64,000 bases of DNA. Origin: Acidobacteriota bacterium (GTDB lineage Bacteria > Acidobacteriota > Terriglobia > Terriglobales > Acidobacteriaceae). A program made the position numbers and the translations under genes. The stretch's first letter is position 1. Each line of letters starts with the position of its first letter. Shown here piece after piece: positions 1 to 6,967 of this stretch. Location of the stretch: assembly GCA_013289795.1 (NCBI GenBank), contig JABCZH010000014.1, forward strand, positions 1 to 64,000. Reading direction: 5' to 3'. The notes below the pieces were generated by a model. The model had not been told where the DNA came from. It worked only from the letters and a program-made list of their open reading frames with translations, and ran no database searches.

Positions 1-2
1 GC

Positions 3-164
3 GGCAAGAAGACCTACCAGTGGATCACTATCATCGACAATTTTCTTACCGCGATGCAAACAATGGCCAAGGCAGCCGCCCAGCAGTCTCAGCCGACAGA
101 ACCCAATACGCTCCGACCCAGCAAGGCAAGCCAATTGAAGAGTGTGACGCCACAAAAGCGATAG
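3..164 (+). CDS. C-terminal end of an unidentified gene (partial)
   Basis: An open frame enters from the left edge and ends with TAG, four bases before the ATG of the next gene. That spacing suggests co-transcription with the excisionase-like and integrase genes. The 53 visible residues run from a Trp/Ile/Phe-containing stretch into an Ala/Gln/Lys-rich, probably disordered tail. No domain can be recognised from so short a piece. By position it is probably part of the integrated element. The frame is supported mainly by its tight spacing to the next start. Confidence 0.45.
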   Translation, partial: GKKTYQWITIIDNFLTAMQTMAKAAAQQSQPTEPNTLRPSKASQLKSVTPQKR

Positions 165-168
165 CGCG

Positions 169-414
169 ATGGATACCGTGGACAATGGCGATTGGATGAC
201 CCCGGCGGAAGCGGCAGCCTACTTGAAGGTGAAGCCGCGCTCCCTTCTCTTGTGGGCTCGTCAGGGCAAGCTGGGAGCTTACGCGCTCTCCGGAACAAAG
301 CGACGCGTTTGGAGATTCCGCCGTCAGGACCTTGACGCTACTCTGCTTTCGAAACCTGTAGTAAGCTCGGTGCCATCGTCATCTGTGCGCTCTGAGGACC
401 GGAGGACTCAATGA
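169..414 (+). CDS. Excisionase-like helix-turn-helix DNA-binding protein
   Basis: This 81-residue protein has the layout of an HTH_17/AlpA-type winged helix. The recognition part reads MTPAEAAAYLKV, PRSLLLWARQGKL and then GTKRRVWRFRRQDLDA (about residues 10-50), followed by a Ser/Val/Arg tail. Proteins of this kind bind DNA at attachment sites as recombination directionality factors, or regulate the integrase. It overlaps the integrase by four bases (ATGA), the usual sign of translational coupling. The start could also be the Met at residue 10 (position 196), because no strong ribosome binding site is visible for either. The role as excisionase is inferred from fold and position. Confidence 0.72.
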   Translation: MDTVDNGDWMTPAEAAAYLKVKPRSLLLWARQGKLGAYALSGTKRRVWRFRRQDLDATLLSKPVVSSVPSSSVRSEDRRTQ

Positions 415-1511
415 AAGCGCACATTGTTCCATCGAATACACGCGGCACCTGGAAACTGAGATATTTGGAGAACGGTGTCCGCAGGGAAAAGCAGGTAGGC
501 ACGTTTCGGGATTGGCCCACAAAGGCCGATGCTGAGAAAGCCAATGCCCATCTGCTCGATCTGTACAACAAAAACGTGGTCGAAGTTCCAACCGTTGAAG
601 CTTTGGTGGAGCGTTATCGGGTTGAGGCGATGCCGGAGCGGAAGTCAACGCGGAGGGGTTACGAGACGTGGATCAGGAACTACATCCTGCCCCGCTGGGG
701 AACCTTGAAGCTCACAGACTTGAAGGCCGATCCGGTGGAGGTGTGGTTGAAAGAGCTACCCCTCGCATCGAAGACCAAGCGCAACATCAAAGGCATTCTT
801 GCCATTCTGTGGACGTTCGGGATGAAGAAAGAGTTCGTCCCGTTGGGCCGCAACCCGATGGATCTCGTCACCATCAGGAAACAGAGGGGTGAGAAGAGAC
901 GCCTTCCGATGAAGGATCTAACAGTCGAGCAGTTTCAAGCTCTGCTGACGGCTCTGGAATCGAATCCCGAGTTGCAAACTATGGTGATCGTCACACTCAA
1001 ATCCGGACTCCGCATTTCGGAAACACGCGGATTGCAATGGAAGGACATCGATTGGTTTGCAAAAACCGTGACCCTGGAGCGTGGAGTGGTGAAGCAGGAC
1101 GTGGACGATGTGAAGACGGAGGACTCAGCCCGCACTATGCCTTTGGCTGACGATGTGATTATTGCCCTCACACAGTGGAAGCAGGTGTCAGAGTTTACGC
1201 GGCCAGAGGACTGGATCTTTGCCTCACCGTGGAAGCTCGGCCGTCAACCTGTGTCCTACTCCTGGATCTGGTACGGAGTGTCAATGGCCGGAAGAGCAGC
1301 GGGGATTGGGCACTTGAGTTCCCATGCATTCCGCAATGCCTTTCGCACCTGGCTCGACGCGAACGGCAACACACCGGGAGTGCAGCAGAAAATGATGAGG
1401 CACGCGGACATCCGCACAACGATGAACCACTACGGAACAGCGTTGAAGGCAGACATGCGGCGGGCGAGCAACAGCCTTCCGCAGGTTTCAGCGGGTTTCA
1501 AAGCAAGCTAA
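411..1511 (+). CDS. Tyrosine-type site-specific integrase
   Basis: This 366-residue phage/island-type integrase has three visible parts. The first is an N-terminal arm-binding region (residues about 5-50, RGTWKLRYLENG). The second is a core-binding SAM-like helical domain (about 60-150). The third is a C-terminal catalytic domain. Catalytic residues are present: Arg in SGLRISETRG, a Lys-containing beta-hairpin region, His and Arg in SHAFRNAF, His in MRHADIR and the nucleophile Tyr in NHYG. It ends 13 bases from the 3' end of a tRNA-His gene on the opposite strand, the classic position of an integrase whose element entered at a tRNA 3' end. The element itself extends left, beyond the window. 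Confidence 0.93.
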   Translation: MKAHIVPSNTRGTWKLRYLENGVRREKQVGTFRDWPTKADAEKANAHLLDLYNKNVVEVPTVEALVERYRVEAMPERKSTRRGYETWIRNYILPRWGTLKLTDLKADPVEVWLKELPLASKTKRNIKGILAILWTFGMKKEFVPLGRNPMDLVTIRKQRGEKRRLPMKDLTVEQFQALLTALESNPELQTMVIVTLKSGLRISETRGLQWKDIDWFAKTVTLERGVVKQDVDDVKTEDSARTMPLADDVIIALTQWKQVSEFTRPEDWIFASPWKLGRQPVSYSWIWYGVSMAGRAAGIGHLSSHAFRNAFRTWLDANGNTPGVQQKMMRHADIRTTMNHYGTALKADMRRASNSLPQVSAGFKAS

Positions 1512-1524
1512 GTGCTTTAGAAAA

Positions 1525-1601
1525 TGGGGTGGGAGACGGGAATCGAACCCGCAACCGTCGGAGCCACAGTCCGATGCTCTGCCAGTTGAGCTACTCCCAC
1601 C
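1525..1601 (-). tRNA. tRNA-His (GTG)
   Basis: The minus strand folds as a complete cloverleaf. It has an acceptor stem starting GGTGGGAG, with the extra G-1 opposite C73 that is typical of histidine tRNA, and a D arm with TAGCTCAACTGGCAGAGC. The anticodon loop is CTGTGGC (anticodon GTG) in a five-pair stem TCGGA/TCCGA. The T arm contains GGTTCGATTCC, and the 3' CCA is encoded. Its 3' end faces the adjacent integrase, so the T-arm/acceptor region is the probable attachment site (inference). Confidence 0.96.
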
Positions 1602-1683
1602 GCGTGGAATGTTGATTATAGCAATTTTGTGGAGAACCCCGGACGGAGGCGACGCGGGGAGCTGTTCTAATCCTTGACCTGGG

Positions 1684-1757
1684 TTTCTTCGCGATCTTCG
1701 CGGGAACTTTGCGATCTTCGCGGTGAAAGCTCTTAACCGCGGGGTTCGCAAAGAAAA
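1684..1757. repeat. CTTCGCG-type tandem/inverted repeat
   Basis: Two near-identical units (CTTCGCGATCTTCGCGG and CTTTGCGATCTTCGCGG) are followed by a partly complementary arm containing CCGCGG and TTCGCAAAG. The element sits between tRNA-His and the end of the minus-strand dehydrogenase-like gene. It belongs to the group of short extragenic repeats scattered over this window. No coding potential is seen. Confidence 0.6.
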
Positions 1758-1772
1758 TCTCTTGAATGAAGC

Positions 1773-3041
1773 TTACCCGCGGCCGACGCCGACGTATTCG
1801 AAGCCCATGGCGCGCAAGCGGACGGAGTCCAGCAGGTTCTTGGTATCGACGATCAAGGGACGCCGCAGCGTGTGTTTGATCCTGCCGAAGTCGAGGCCGC
1901 GGAACTCGGGCCAGCCCGTTCCCACAACCAACGCGTCAACACCCTCCGCTGCGGCATAGGGCGATTCGCAATAGTGAACGGTGCCGTTCAGTTCCATACG
2001 GGCGTCAGGGATCGCGACCGGGTCGTAAGCTCTTACGCGGGCGCCTTTGGCAAGCAAACTTTTCACCAGCCGCATCGACGAAGATCCGGCCACGGAATTA
2101 GTGTGAGGCTTAAAGGCCAGACCAAGTATCCCGACGTCTTTGTTCTGCACCGACTGCACGCAGTGGGCGATCTTGTCGAGCACTTGATCGGTGAGGCAGT
2201 GGTTCACTTCCCGCGCCGCGCTCAGCACTTTCAGCGACACCCCATTTTGCCGTGCCAGTTCGGCCAGCGAATCCATGTCCGATTCCGCGAACAGTCCGCC
2301 CATGCCGGCGCCGGGCTGCAGGCAGCGGGGCGCAATCCGCTTGTCCAAACCGAGGGCCAGCGACAGGCTGACCGCATCTGCCTTCACCAGTTCGCACAGG
2401 CTGGCAACTTCGTTGATGAACGAAATCTTGGTGGCGACAAATGCCGTCGCCGCTTCCCGCACCAGTTCCGCAGTCTCGTGATTGGTCACAATCACCGGAA
2501 CCCCGCGCATCACCAAAGAATGAAAAATTTGCTTGAGTACCAGTACCGCCTCGTTCGACGAAGTCCCCAGGATAATGCGGTCGGGCCAGTTGAAATCCTC
2601 CACCGCGCAACCCGGGGTGAAGAACATGGGCTGCGAGACGATGGTCGCCCGGCAACCGGCTTCTTTAATGCGGCGCTCGATGGCGGAAGCCGCGCCCACT
2701 CCAACCGGCGTGACGATGGAAAGAATCGAAGGCTTGGAAGCCGCGCGGGCAATGCGCAGGGCCAGATCACTGAGATTGTGGGGCGCGTCCTCGGCCAGAA
2801 AGATCACCTGGGCTTTCCGAGCGAAGGATTCCACGTCTGTGGAATAAGCGAGCCGCCCGCACCGCACGTTGCGCTTGATCACTTCGGCCAGGTTCTTTTC
2901 GTGGAAAGGCACCGTGCCCTGGGCCATTTCCACCATGCGCGAGCTGTCTGGATGGCAGCACAGAACCGGGGTGCCAAAGTCGGCCAAACACGCGGAAACC
3001 ACTGTTCCCAGATAGCCGGCTCCATAGACCCCGATTTGCAT
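1773..3041 (-). CDS. UDP-glucose/GDP-mannose dehydrogenase family protein, catalytic Cys absent
   Basis: At 422 residues it has the length and fold order of nucleotide-sugar 6-dehydrogenases. There is an N-terminal NAD Rossmann motif GVYGAGYLGTVV (residues 4-15), a central helical dimerisation domain with ATKISFINE (203-211; the family Lys and Asn are kept), and a C-terminal UDP-binding domain (LAFKP, AYDPVA). Active-site blocks are altered. The family NPEFL block reads QPMFF. The GFGGSCFPKD block reads GMGGLFAESD (246-255), so both the nucleophilic Cys and the following Lys are missing. The TDD/R block after LAFKP is also degenerate. ATG is preceded by GGAGAAACT. It is probably not a normal dehydrogenase; a regulatory, binding or altered catalytic role is possible. 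Confidence 0.82.
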   Translation of the reverse strand: MQIGVYGAGYLGTVVSACLADFGTPVLCCHPDSSRMVEMAQGTVPFHEKNLAEVIKRNVRCGRLAYSTDVESFARKAQVIFLAEDAPHNLSDLALRIARAASKPSILSIVTPVGVGAASAIERRIKEAGCRATIVSQPMFFTPGCAVEDFNWPDRIILGTSSNEAVLVLKQIFHSLVMRGVPVIVTNHETAELVREAATAFVATKISFINEVASLCELVKADAVSLSLALGLDKRIAPRCLQPGAGMGGLFAESDMDSLAELARQNGVSLKVLSAAREVNHCLTDQVLDKIAHCVQSVQNKDVGILGLAFKPHTNSVAGSSSMRLVKSLLAKGARVRAYDPVAIPDARMELNGTVHYCESPYAAAEGVDALVVGTGWPEFRGLDFGRIKHTLRRPLIVDTKNLLDSVRLRAMGFEYVGVGRG

Positions 3042-3218
3042 AGTTTCTCCGGCGGCCTAACTCGTGGGAAAAGGGGCCTGCCGCCACGCGAAAGCCCTGC
3101 TTCCTTATTACGCTCGCGTTCCCACCTTGGCAAAGCACGGAGGGGAACTGTACTTTGAGACCAACGGCGCGCCGGGCGCTGGAATTGGGACAATGCAGGG
3201 TGGGTGACCGATGGTACT

Positions 3219-3764
3219 CTAGCGCTTGACGAGCCTGCGTCCGAGCGGAACTCCGGCCAGATCCTTCCAGCGATTCTGTTCCTGTTCGCACACAAACGTG
3301 AGTTCGCGGATAGCAATGCGGCGGCTTCCCCGGTACTCCGCCCAGCGGTCGCGTGCGGTCAAGTACGCCTGCTCCGCCAGGGCTTCGCTACTCAGCTTGG
3401 CAATGGTGAGATGCGGCATGTAAGGCCATTCTTCGACGGCGCTGAGGGCTTCGGTGTTTAGCCGATCATGGAGATCACGCGTGCGCGTCGCACCCTGCTC
3501 CACGCGAATGAAGACGGTGGGCGTGACTGGGACAAACGTCTCCGCTTCTCCAAGGACAACCTCAAAAGGCTCGACCTGGCCGCAGACTTCTTCAAGGGTC
3601 TCCAGCGCGGCGATTTCGCTACCCCGCAGGTGACGCGGCGGAAGCAGCGTGAGATGGGCTGGCAGATGGGGCAAGTCCGGGTGCAGTTCCTGACGGAGGT
3701 TGGCAACGAATTCTCCGACTGCATCCCTGACGTAAGCCACCAGGGCATAACGGGGGTTGTGCAT
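3219..3764 (-). CDS. 2'-5' RNA ligase / 2H phosphoesterase family protein
   Basis: This cytoplasmic protein of about 181 residues has the two hallmark HxT motifs of the 2H superfamily: HLTLL in the N-terminal lobe and HLTIA in the C-terminal lobe. The spacing is normal for LigT/ThpR-like enzymes, which open 2',3'-cyclic phosphates or act on 2'-5' linkages in RNA. The two His and two Thr would form the active site. The ATG at 3764 is preferred to a TTG two codons upstream. It stands alone, with a gap on both sides, next to tRNA-Pro. The exact substrate cannot be told from sequence. Confidence 0.82.
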   Translation of the reverse strand: MHNPRYALVAYVRDAVGEFVANLRQELHPDLPHLPAHLTLLPPRHLRGSEIAALETLEEVCGQVEPFEVVLGEAETFVPVTPTVFIRVEQGATRTRDLHDRLNTEALSAVEEWPYMPHLTIAKLSSEALAEQAYLTARDRWAEYRGSRRIAIRELTFVCEQEQNRWKDLAGVPLGRRLVKR

Positions 3765-3844
3765 GACCAACGGGAATTATACCTCGCGAGACTCGCGGCG
3801 CCGGCAAAGCGCTCGGCTATAATCGAAGTGAACCTCCACGGAGT

Positions 3845-3921
3845 CGGGGCGTAGCGCAGCCTGGTAGCGCACCTGCCTTGGGCGCAGGGGGTCCGCGGTT
3901 CAAATCCGCGCGCCCCGACCA
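3845..3921 (+). tRNA. tRNA-Pro (TGG)
   Basis: Complete cloverleaf with acceptor stem CGGGGCG/CGCCCCG. The anticodon stem CCTGC/GCAGG encloses loop CTTGGGC (anticodon TGG). The T arm contains GGTTCAAATCC, and the discriminator A and 3' CCA are encoded. It reads proline codons of the CCA/CCN box. Confidence 0.96.
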
Positions 3922-3954
3922 GATCTTCATTTCAGCCGAGAGACCTTCAGACCA

Positions 3955-4662
3955 CTACCGCTGCTGAGCAGGCGGTAAAGCCATTTCCACTTGAAATTTG
4001 AGCCAGTCAACCTGCTGCAAGTCATTCCCAGCTTCATCTTTTCCCGACTTAACCACTTTTGAATCCAGAATGGTGAGCTTCCCCCTTCCCATCGCGGACG
4101 CGCCGAGCTTCGCAATAGCTTTTGGGGATGCTTTCTGCGAGACGTTCCCGGCAGTCGCGGCGCCTACAAATTCGAACTCCTGCCGGTAAGACTTGCAGGC
4201 GAGCACAAACTGAAATTCATGCGGCGACGCATGCACGGATTGTTCCTCGTTGCTGGTGTCGATGAACCGGGGATTACTGCCGAAAAAAGGCGGAGTGGCC
4301 ACGGCGACGAAGTCGTCGTGGCCTTCGGTTGTGCACTGCGTAGCGGGAAAGATGCTGATCGTCCAGCCGTCGTCCAGTGGGTCCAGCAAAAAAAAGAGAT
4401 CGCGGCCAATAGCTTTACGGAATTCCTGCCCGTGCGAAACCTCGCCGGAGAAGTGCAGTTCTCCCGGCTTCGCTGTCATTACCCTCGCTTGGGCTAGTTC
4501 CGGACGCCGCGAATCTGCTACGTTGTCCGCCTTGGCCTGATCCTCGGCAGCGAACGAGACTACCCCCAGTTTCTGGGTCGAATCCGGATGCTGAGGGCCT
4601 TCGTCTGCGGCAGCGGCGCAGGTACAAAGGATCACTAGCAGAGGGGCGAGTAATGTCTTCAT
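3955..4662 (-). CDS. Secreted protein of unknown function
   Basis: This 235-residue product starts with a clear signal peptide (MKTLLAPLLVILCTCAAAA, cleavage near residue 19-20). The mature part is hydrophilic, has two Cys (in ATQCTTEG and LACKSY) that could form a disulfide, and has no motif I recognise. The start at 4662 is chosen because the frame upstream lacks conservation-like features, while AGGA precedes this ATG and the signal peptide begins there. It is monocistronic, followed on the left by tRNA-Pro on the other strand. A periplasmic or extracellular location is inferred from the signal peptide. Confidence 0.6.
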   Translation of the reverse strand: MKTLLAPLLVILCTCAAAADEGPQHPDSTQKLGVVSFAAEDQAKADNVADSRRPELAQARVMTAKPGELHFSGEVSHGQEFRKAIGRDLFFLLDPLDDGWTISIFPATQCTTEGHDDFVAVATPPFFGSNPRFIDTSNEEQSVHASPHEFQFVLACKSYRQEFEFVGAATAGNVSQKASPKAIAKLGASAMGRGKLTILDSKVVKSGKDEAGNDLQQVDWLKFQVEMALPPAQQR

Positions 4663-4787
4663 CAAATCCTGGTCGCGTGGAACCGGAAAACGCTCTACGA
4701 TCCTCCTGCTCAGAGTAGCAAGTAGGAGACTTCGATTTGTAACGAGGTTGTAAAAGGTAAGACGGCAGCCTAGATTGTGGACCAACC

Positions 4788-4813
4788 CCCGTCCAGGCTT
4801 CCGCCTGGACGGG
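4788..4813. terminator. 11-bp perfect hairpin, possible terminator
   Basis: CCCGTCCAGGC and GCCTGGACGGG pair perfectly around a TTCC loop, 37 bases past the stop of the minus-strand gene ending at 4850. There is no T-run, so it may be a factor-dependent terminator. It may instead be another palindromic repeat; a related GGACGGGC/GCCCGTCC hairpin occurs inside imuB. Confidence 0.45.
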
Positions 4814-4849
4814 ATCAGGTGGCCCGCGGAGACTTAGCACATCACCCAG

Positions 4850-5317
4850 CTATTGCTTGTCGTAGACTGCGGTGCTGGACTGTTTCATGCCCATGGCATC
4901 CATTCCGCTAGCGGTGACGGTCCTGCTCTTCCCGTCGGCCGCGACGGCGATGCGGCCGCTGATGGTAACTTTGCCACCCTTCTTGGCGGCGAATTCCAGC
5001 GTGTGAGCGTTGACTTTCTTATAGGACCGCACGTCGGACGTGGCATCACCCGTGACCGGATAGTCTTTGCCGTCGAATTTGCCGGTCCATTCGGTGTGCA
5101 TCGGCTTGCCAGAACCATCAACTCCGTCGATGGCGACTTTCACGCTGTCTCCGGCAGCCGTGTAAACGACAGTGTTATTCTTCGCAGCCCCGGCTGCGAG
5201 CTTGGACTTGGCCTCGTTCAGCTTCCAAGTGCCCATATTCACGTCGTCTGCGGCAAAACATACTACGGTGGCAGCAAATAGCGCTGCCAGACTTAACAAG
5301 ATCGTCCTTGTTTTCAT
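4850..5317 (-). CDS. Small secreted protein of unknown function
   Basis: This 155-residue protein has a signal peptide (residues 1-22, ending CFAAD) and a mature domain beginning GTWKLNEAKSK. The remainder alternates in a way that suggests a small beta-barrel (repeated V-x-V/T-x-T strands, GRIAVAADGKS). The GTWKLN start resembles secreted acidobacterial and lipocalin-like proteins, but I cannot assign a function. GAGGAGCTCCA before the ATG is a strong ribosome binding site. The gene is monocistronic, with a hairpin after the stop. Confidence 0.65.
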   Translation of the reverse strand: MKTRTILLSLAALFAATVVCFAADDVNMGTWKLNEAKSKLAAGAAKNNTVVYTAAGDSVKVAIDGVDGSGKPMHTEWTGKFDGKDYPVTGDATSDVRSYKKVNAHTLEFAAKKGGKVTISGRIAVAADGKSRTVTASGMDAMGMKQSSTAVYDKQ

Positions 5318-5393
5318 TGGAGCTCCTCTATGGACTTCTCAATGGATTTAGAAAGCCCCCAAGTATACGCCCGCCGGGGTTGGATGCGGGGCT

Positions 5394-5738
5394 TTACCTC
5401 AAGGCCGTCGGATGCTTGGGTTGGTAGAGGCCGACTTCGCCGCCGCCCGGCAGCTTCATCTTGGTCACGCTTCCCCATCTCTCTTCGTGGATGGGCCCGC
5501 ACCCGACATTCCTCTTTTTCAGCGATTCCATCATGGCCTTGAGGTCGTCACACATGAAGAATAGTTCGTGCAGGTCGTTCTTTGCGGACGGATGAAACGC
5601 CACCTCCGTGCCCGGCATGGCGAAGATCAGCCATCCGTGGCCCGCGTCCACCGAGGGAAATTTGAGCACATTCTTGAAGAAGGCCCGGTCCGCTTCCGGG
5701 TCTTTGCTGTAGATGACAACGTGGGCGCCAGTGATCAT
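5394..5738 (-). CDS. VOC (glyoxalase/bleomycin-resistance fold) family protein
   Basis: This 114-residue single-module vicinal-oxygen-chelate protein starts GAHVVIYSKDPEADRAFFKNVL, the standard first beta-alpha unit. HELFFMCDD in the middle and GGEVGLYQPKH at the end form the second half. Potential metal-side residues (His in GAHVV and HELFF) are present. GGAG lies seven bases before the ATG and overlaps the end of hpnI upstream, so the two genes are probably one transcript. The substrate is unknown. Confidence 0.75.
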   Translation of the reverse strand: MITGAHVVIYSKDPEADRAFFKNVLKFPSVDAGHGWLIFAMPGTEVAFHPSAKNDLHELFFMCDDLKAMMESLKKRNVGCGPIHEERWGSVTKMKLPGGGEVGLYQPKHPTALR

Positions 5739-5751
5739 ACAGTCGCTCCAA

Positions 5752-6921
5752 TCACTTCTCCGCCGGGTTCGCGGTCACCGGCACCAGTTGGCCGTCGCGG
5801 ATGTAATACTCTCCTCCGCGCCAGCGAATGCTGCTGCGAACGAAGCTGAATATCCAGATGAAAAACGCCAGCGCATCCCACACCGGAATCAGCCATAGTT
5901 TCTTCCACAAGGCGCGATCGCCCAACCCGCGCACGCCGATCAGCCACGTCATGGCCAACCGCAGCCCGAGGTACGCGCCGAGATATCCCAAAGCGACTGT
6001 AGCTGTTGGCTGAATGGCAACTGCGGCCAGAGACCACGGCAGGCCCTGAGTAAACAGCAAACCCAGATGCCCCCACGGGCGCATGTGGCGCATCACCACT
6101 ACCCAGCGCATGCGTTTGTGCAGCAGGTCGGGCATCGACCCGTAATCAGCCACGGTAAGAATGGTGTAAGGGAGAAGCTCGACTTCGTAACCCTGTTCCG
6201 CGATCAGCCGCCCGACCAGGAGGTCGTCGCCAGGCTGGTTCTCAATCGCCTTGTAACCCCCGAAACCTGCGAGGCGCGTGCGTGTAGTAGCGATGGTGGG
6301 GCCGAGCGCGAACTTCACTCCGTCCAACTGCCGCGCCACCAGAATGCCAGCGTAGAAGTCGGACACCATGCCGATAGTCTGCAAGCTCTCAGCCAGGGTT
6401 TTTTCTTCAGTGGGAACGTAGAAGCAAGTCACCGCCCCGACTTTGGGATCAGCCAATGGGGCGACGACGGTGCGCAGATAATCAGGCCGGGCGCGGACGT
6501 CGCTGTCGCTGATGACCACCACTTCGTTTCGCGCTTCGCTCACCAGCCGCGCCAGCTTGGCCACCTTGTCATTGGCGGCGTTGCCGGAAGTGCCAAACAG
6601 CACGGTGATCCGCCGCTCGGGAAAATCACGTGCAAGTTTTTCGAGAATCGGCACCGCCGGATCGTCTCTTTCGCCAACGCAGAAAAGCAATTCGTAATCG
6701 GGATAATCCTGGCGGCAGAAGCTGGCGAAATTCTCGTACGCGTCGGGATCGACGCCTCGAATCGGTTTCAAGTTGCTGACCGGCGGGGTGAACTCGCTTT
6801 TCGGCCCCGGGACGGAGCGACGACGAAAGAACCCCCAGGCGCTATACAGGGAGATCAGATAATAGATGAAGGGAAAAGTTGCGACCCCCAACATCGCATA
6901 AATGAAGAGTGAGACGGTCAT
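5752..6921 (-). CDS. hpnI: Ceramide-glucosyltransferase-like GT21 family enzyme, HpnI type
   Basis: This protein of about 389 residues has one N-terminal membrane helix, a cytoplasmic GT-A domain and C-terminal membrane helices. The GT21 signature is seen in order: KPIRGVDPDAYENF, the D2 motif SDSDVR, the D3-like GDDLLVG, and the (Q/R)xxRW motif as KRMRW. In hopanoid-producing bacteria this family (HpnI) adds N-acetylglucosamine to bacteriohopanetetrol, and acidobacteria commonly make hopanoids. No other hopanoid gene is in the window, so a glycolipid glycosyltransferase is the safe call. A GTG three codons upstream (6930) is an alternative start. Confidence 0.75.
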   Translation of the reverse strand: MTVSLFIYAMLGVATFPFIYYLISLYSAWGFFRRRSVPGPKSEFTPPVSNLKPIRGVDPDAYENFASFCRQDYPDYELLFCVGERDDPAVPILEKLARDFPERRITVLFGTSGNAANDKVAKLARLVSEARNEVVVISDSDVRARPDYLRTVVAPLADPKVGAVTCFYVPTEEKTLAESLQTIGMVSDFYAGILVARQLDGVKFALGPTIATTRTRLAGFGGYKAIENQPGDDLLVGRLIAEQGYEVELLPYTILTVADYGSMPDLLHKRMRWVVVMRHMRPWGHLGLLFTQGLPWSLAAVAIQPTATVALGYLGAYLGLRLAMTWLIGVRGLGDRALWKKLWLIPVWDALAFFIWIFSFVRSSIRWRGGEYYIRDGQLVPVTANPAEK

Positions 6922-6967
6922 CCCCTGCACAGCTTAGCCAGATGCGGAAGCGCTGTCAAAACGCCGG

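Noticed and set aside
411-1511. Prophage
   Set aside because: Only an integrase, a small DNA-binding protein and a gene fragment are visible; no structural or lysis gene is present, so the element type cannot be named.
1872-3158. Long plus-strand open frame opposite the UGDH-like gene
   Set aside because: It lies almost entirely antisense to a full-length gene with clear family motifs, its protein is Arg/His-rich with no domain, and such shadows are common in GC-rich DNA. The same applies to 6067-6912 and 25778-27160.
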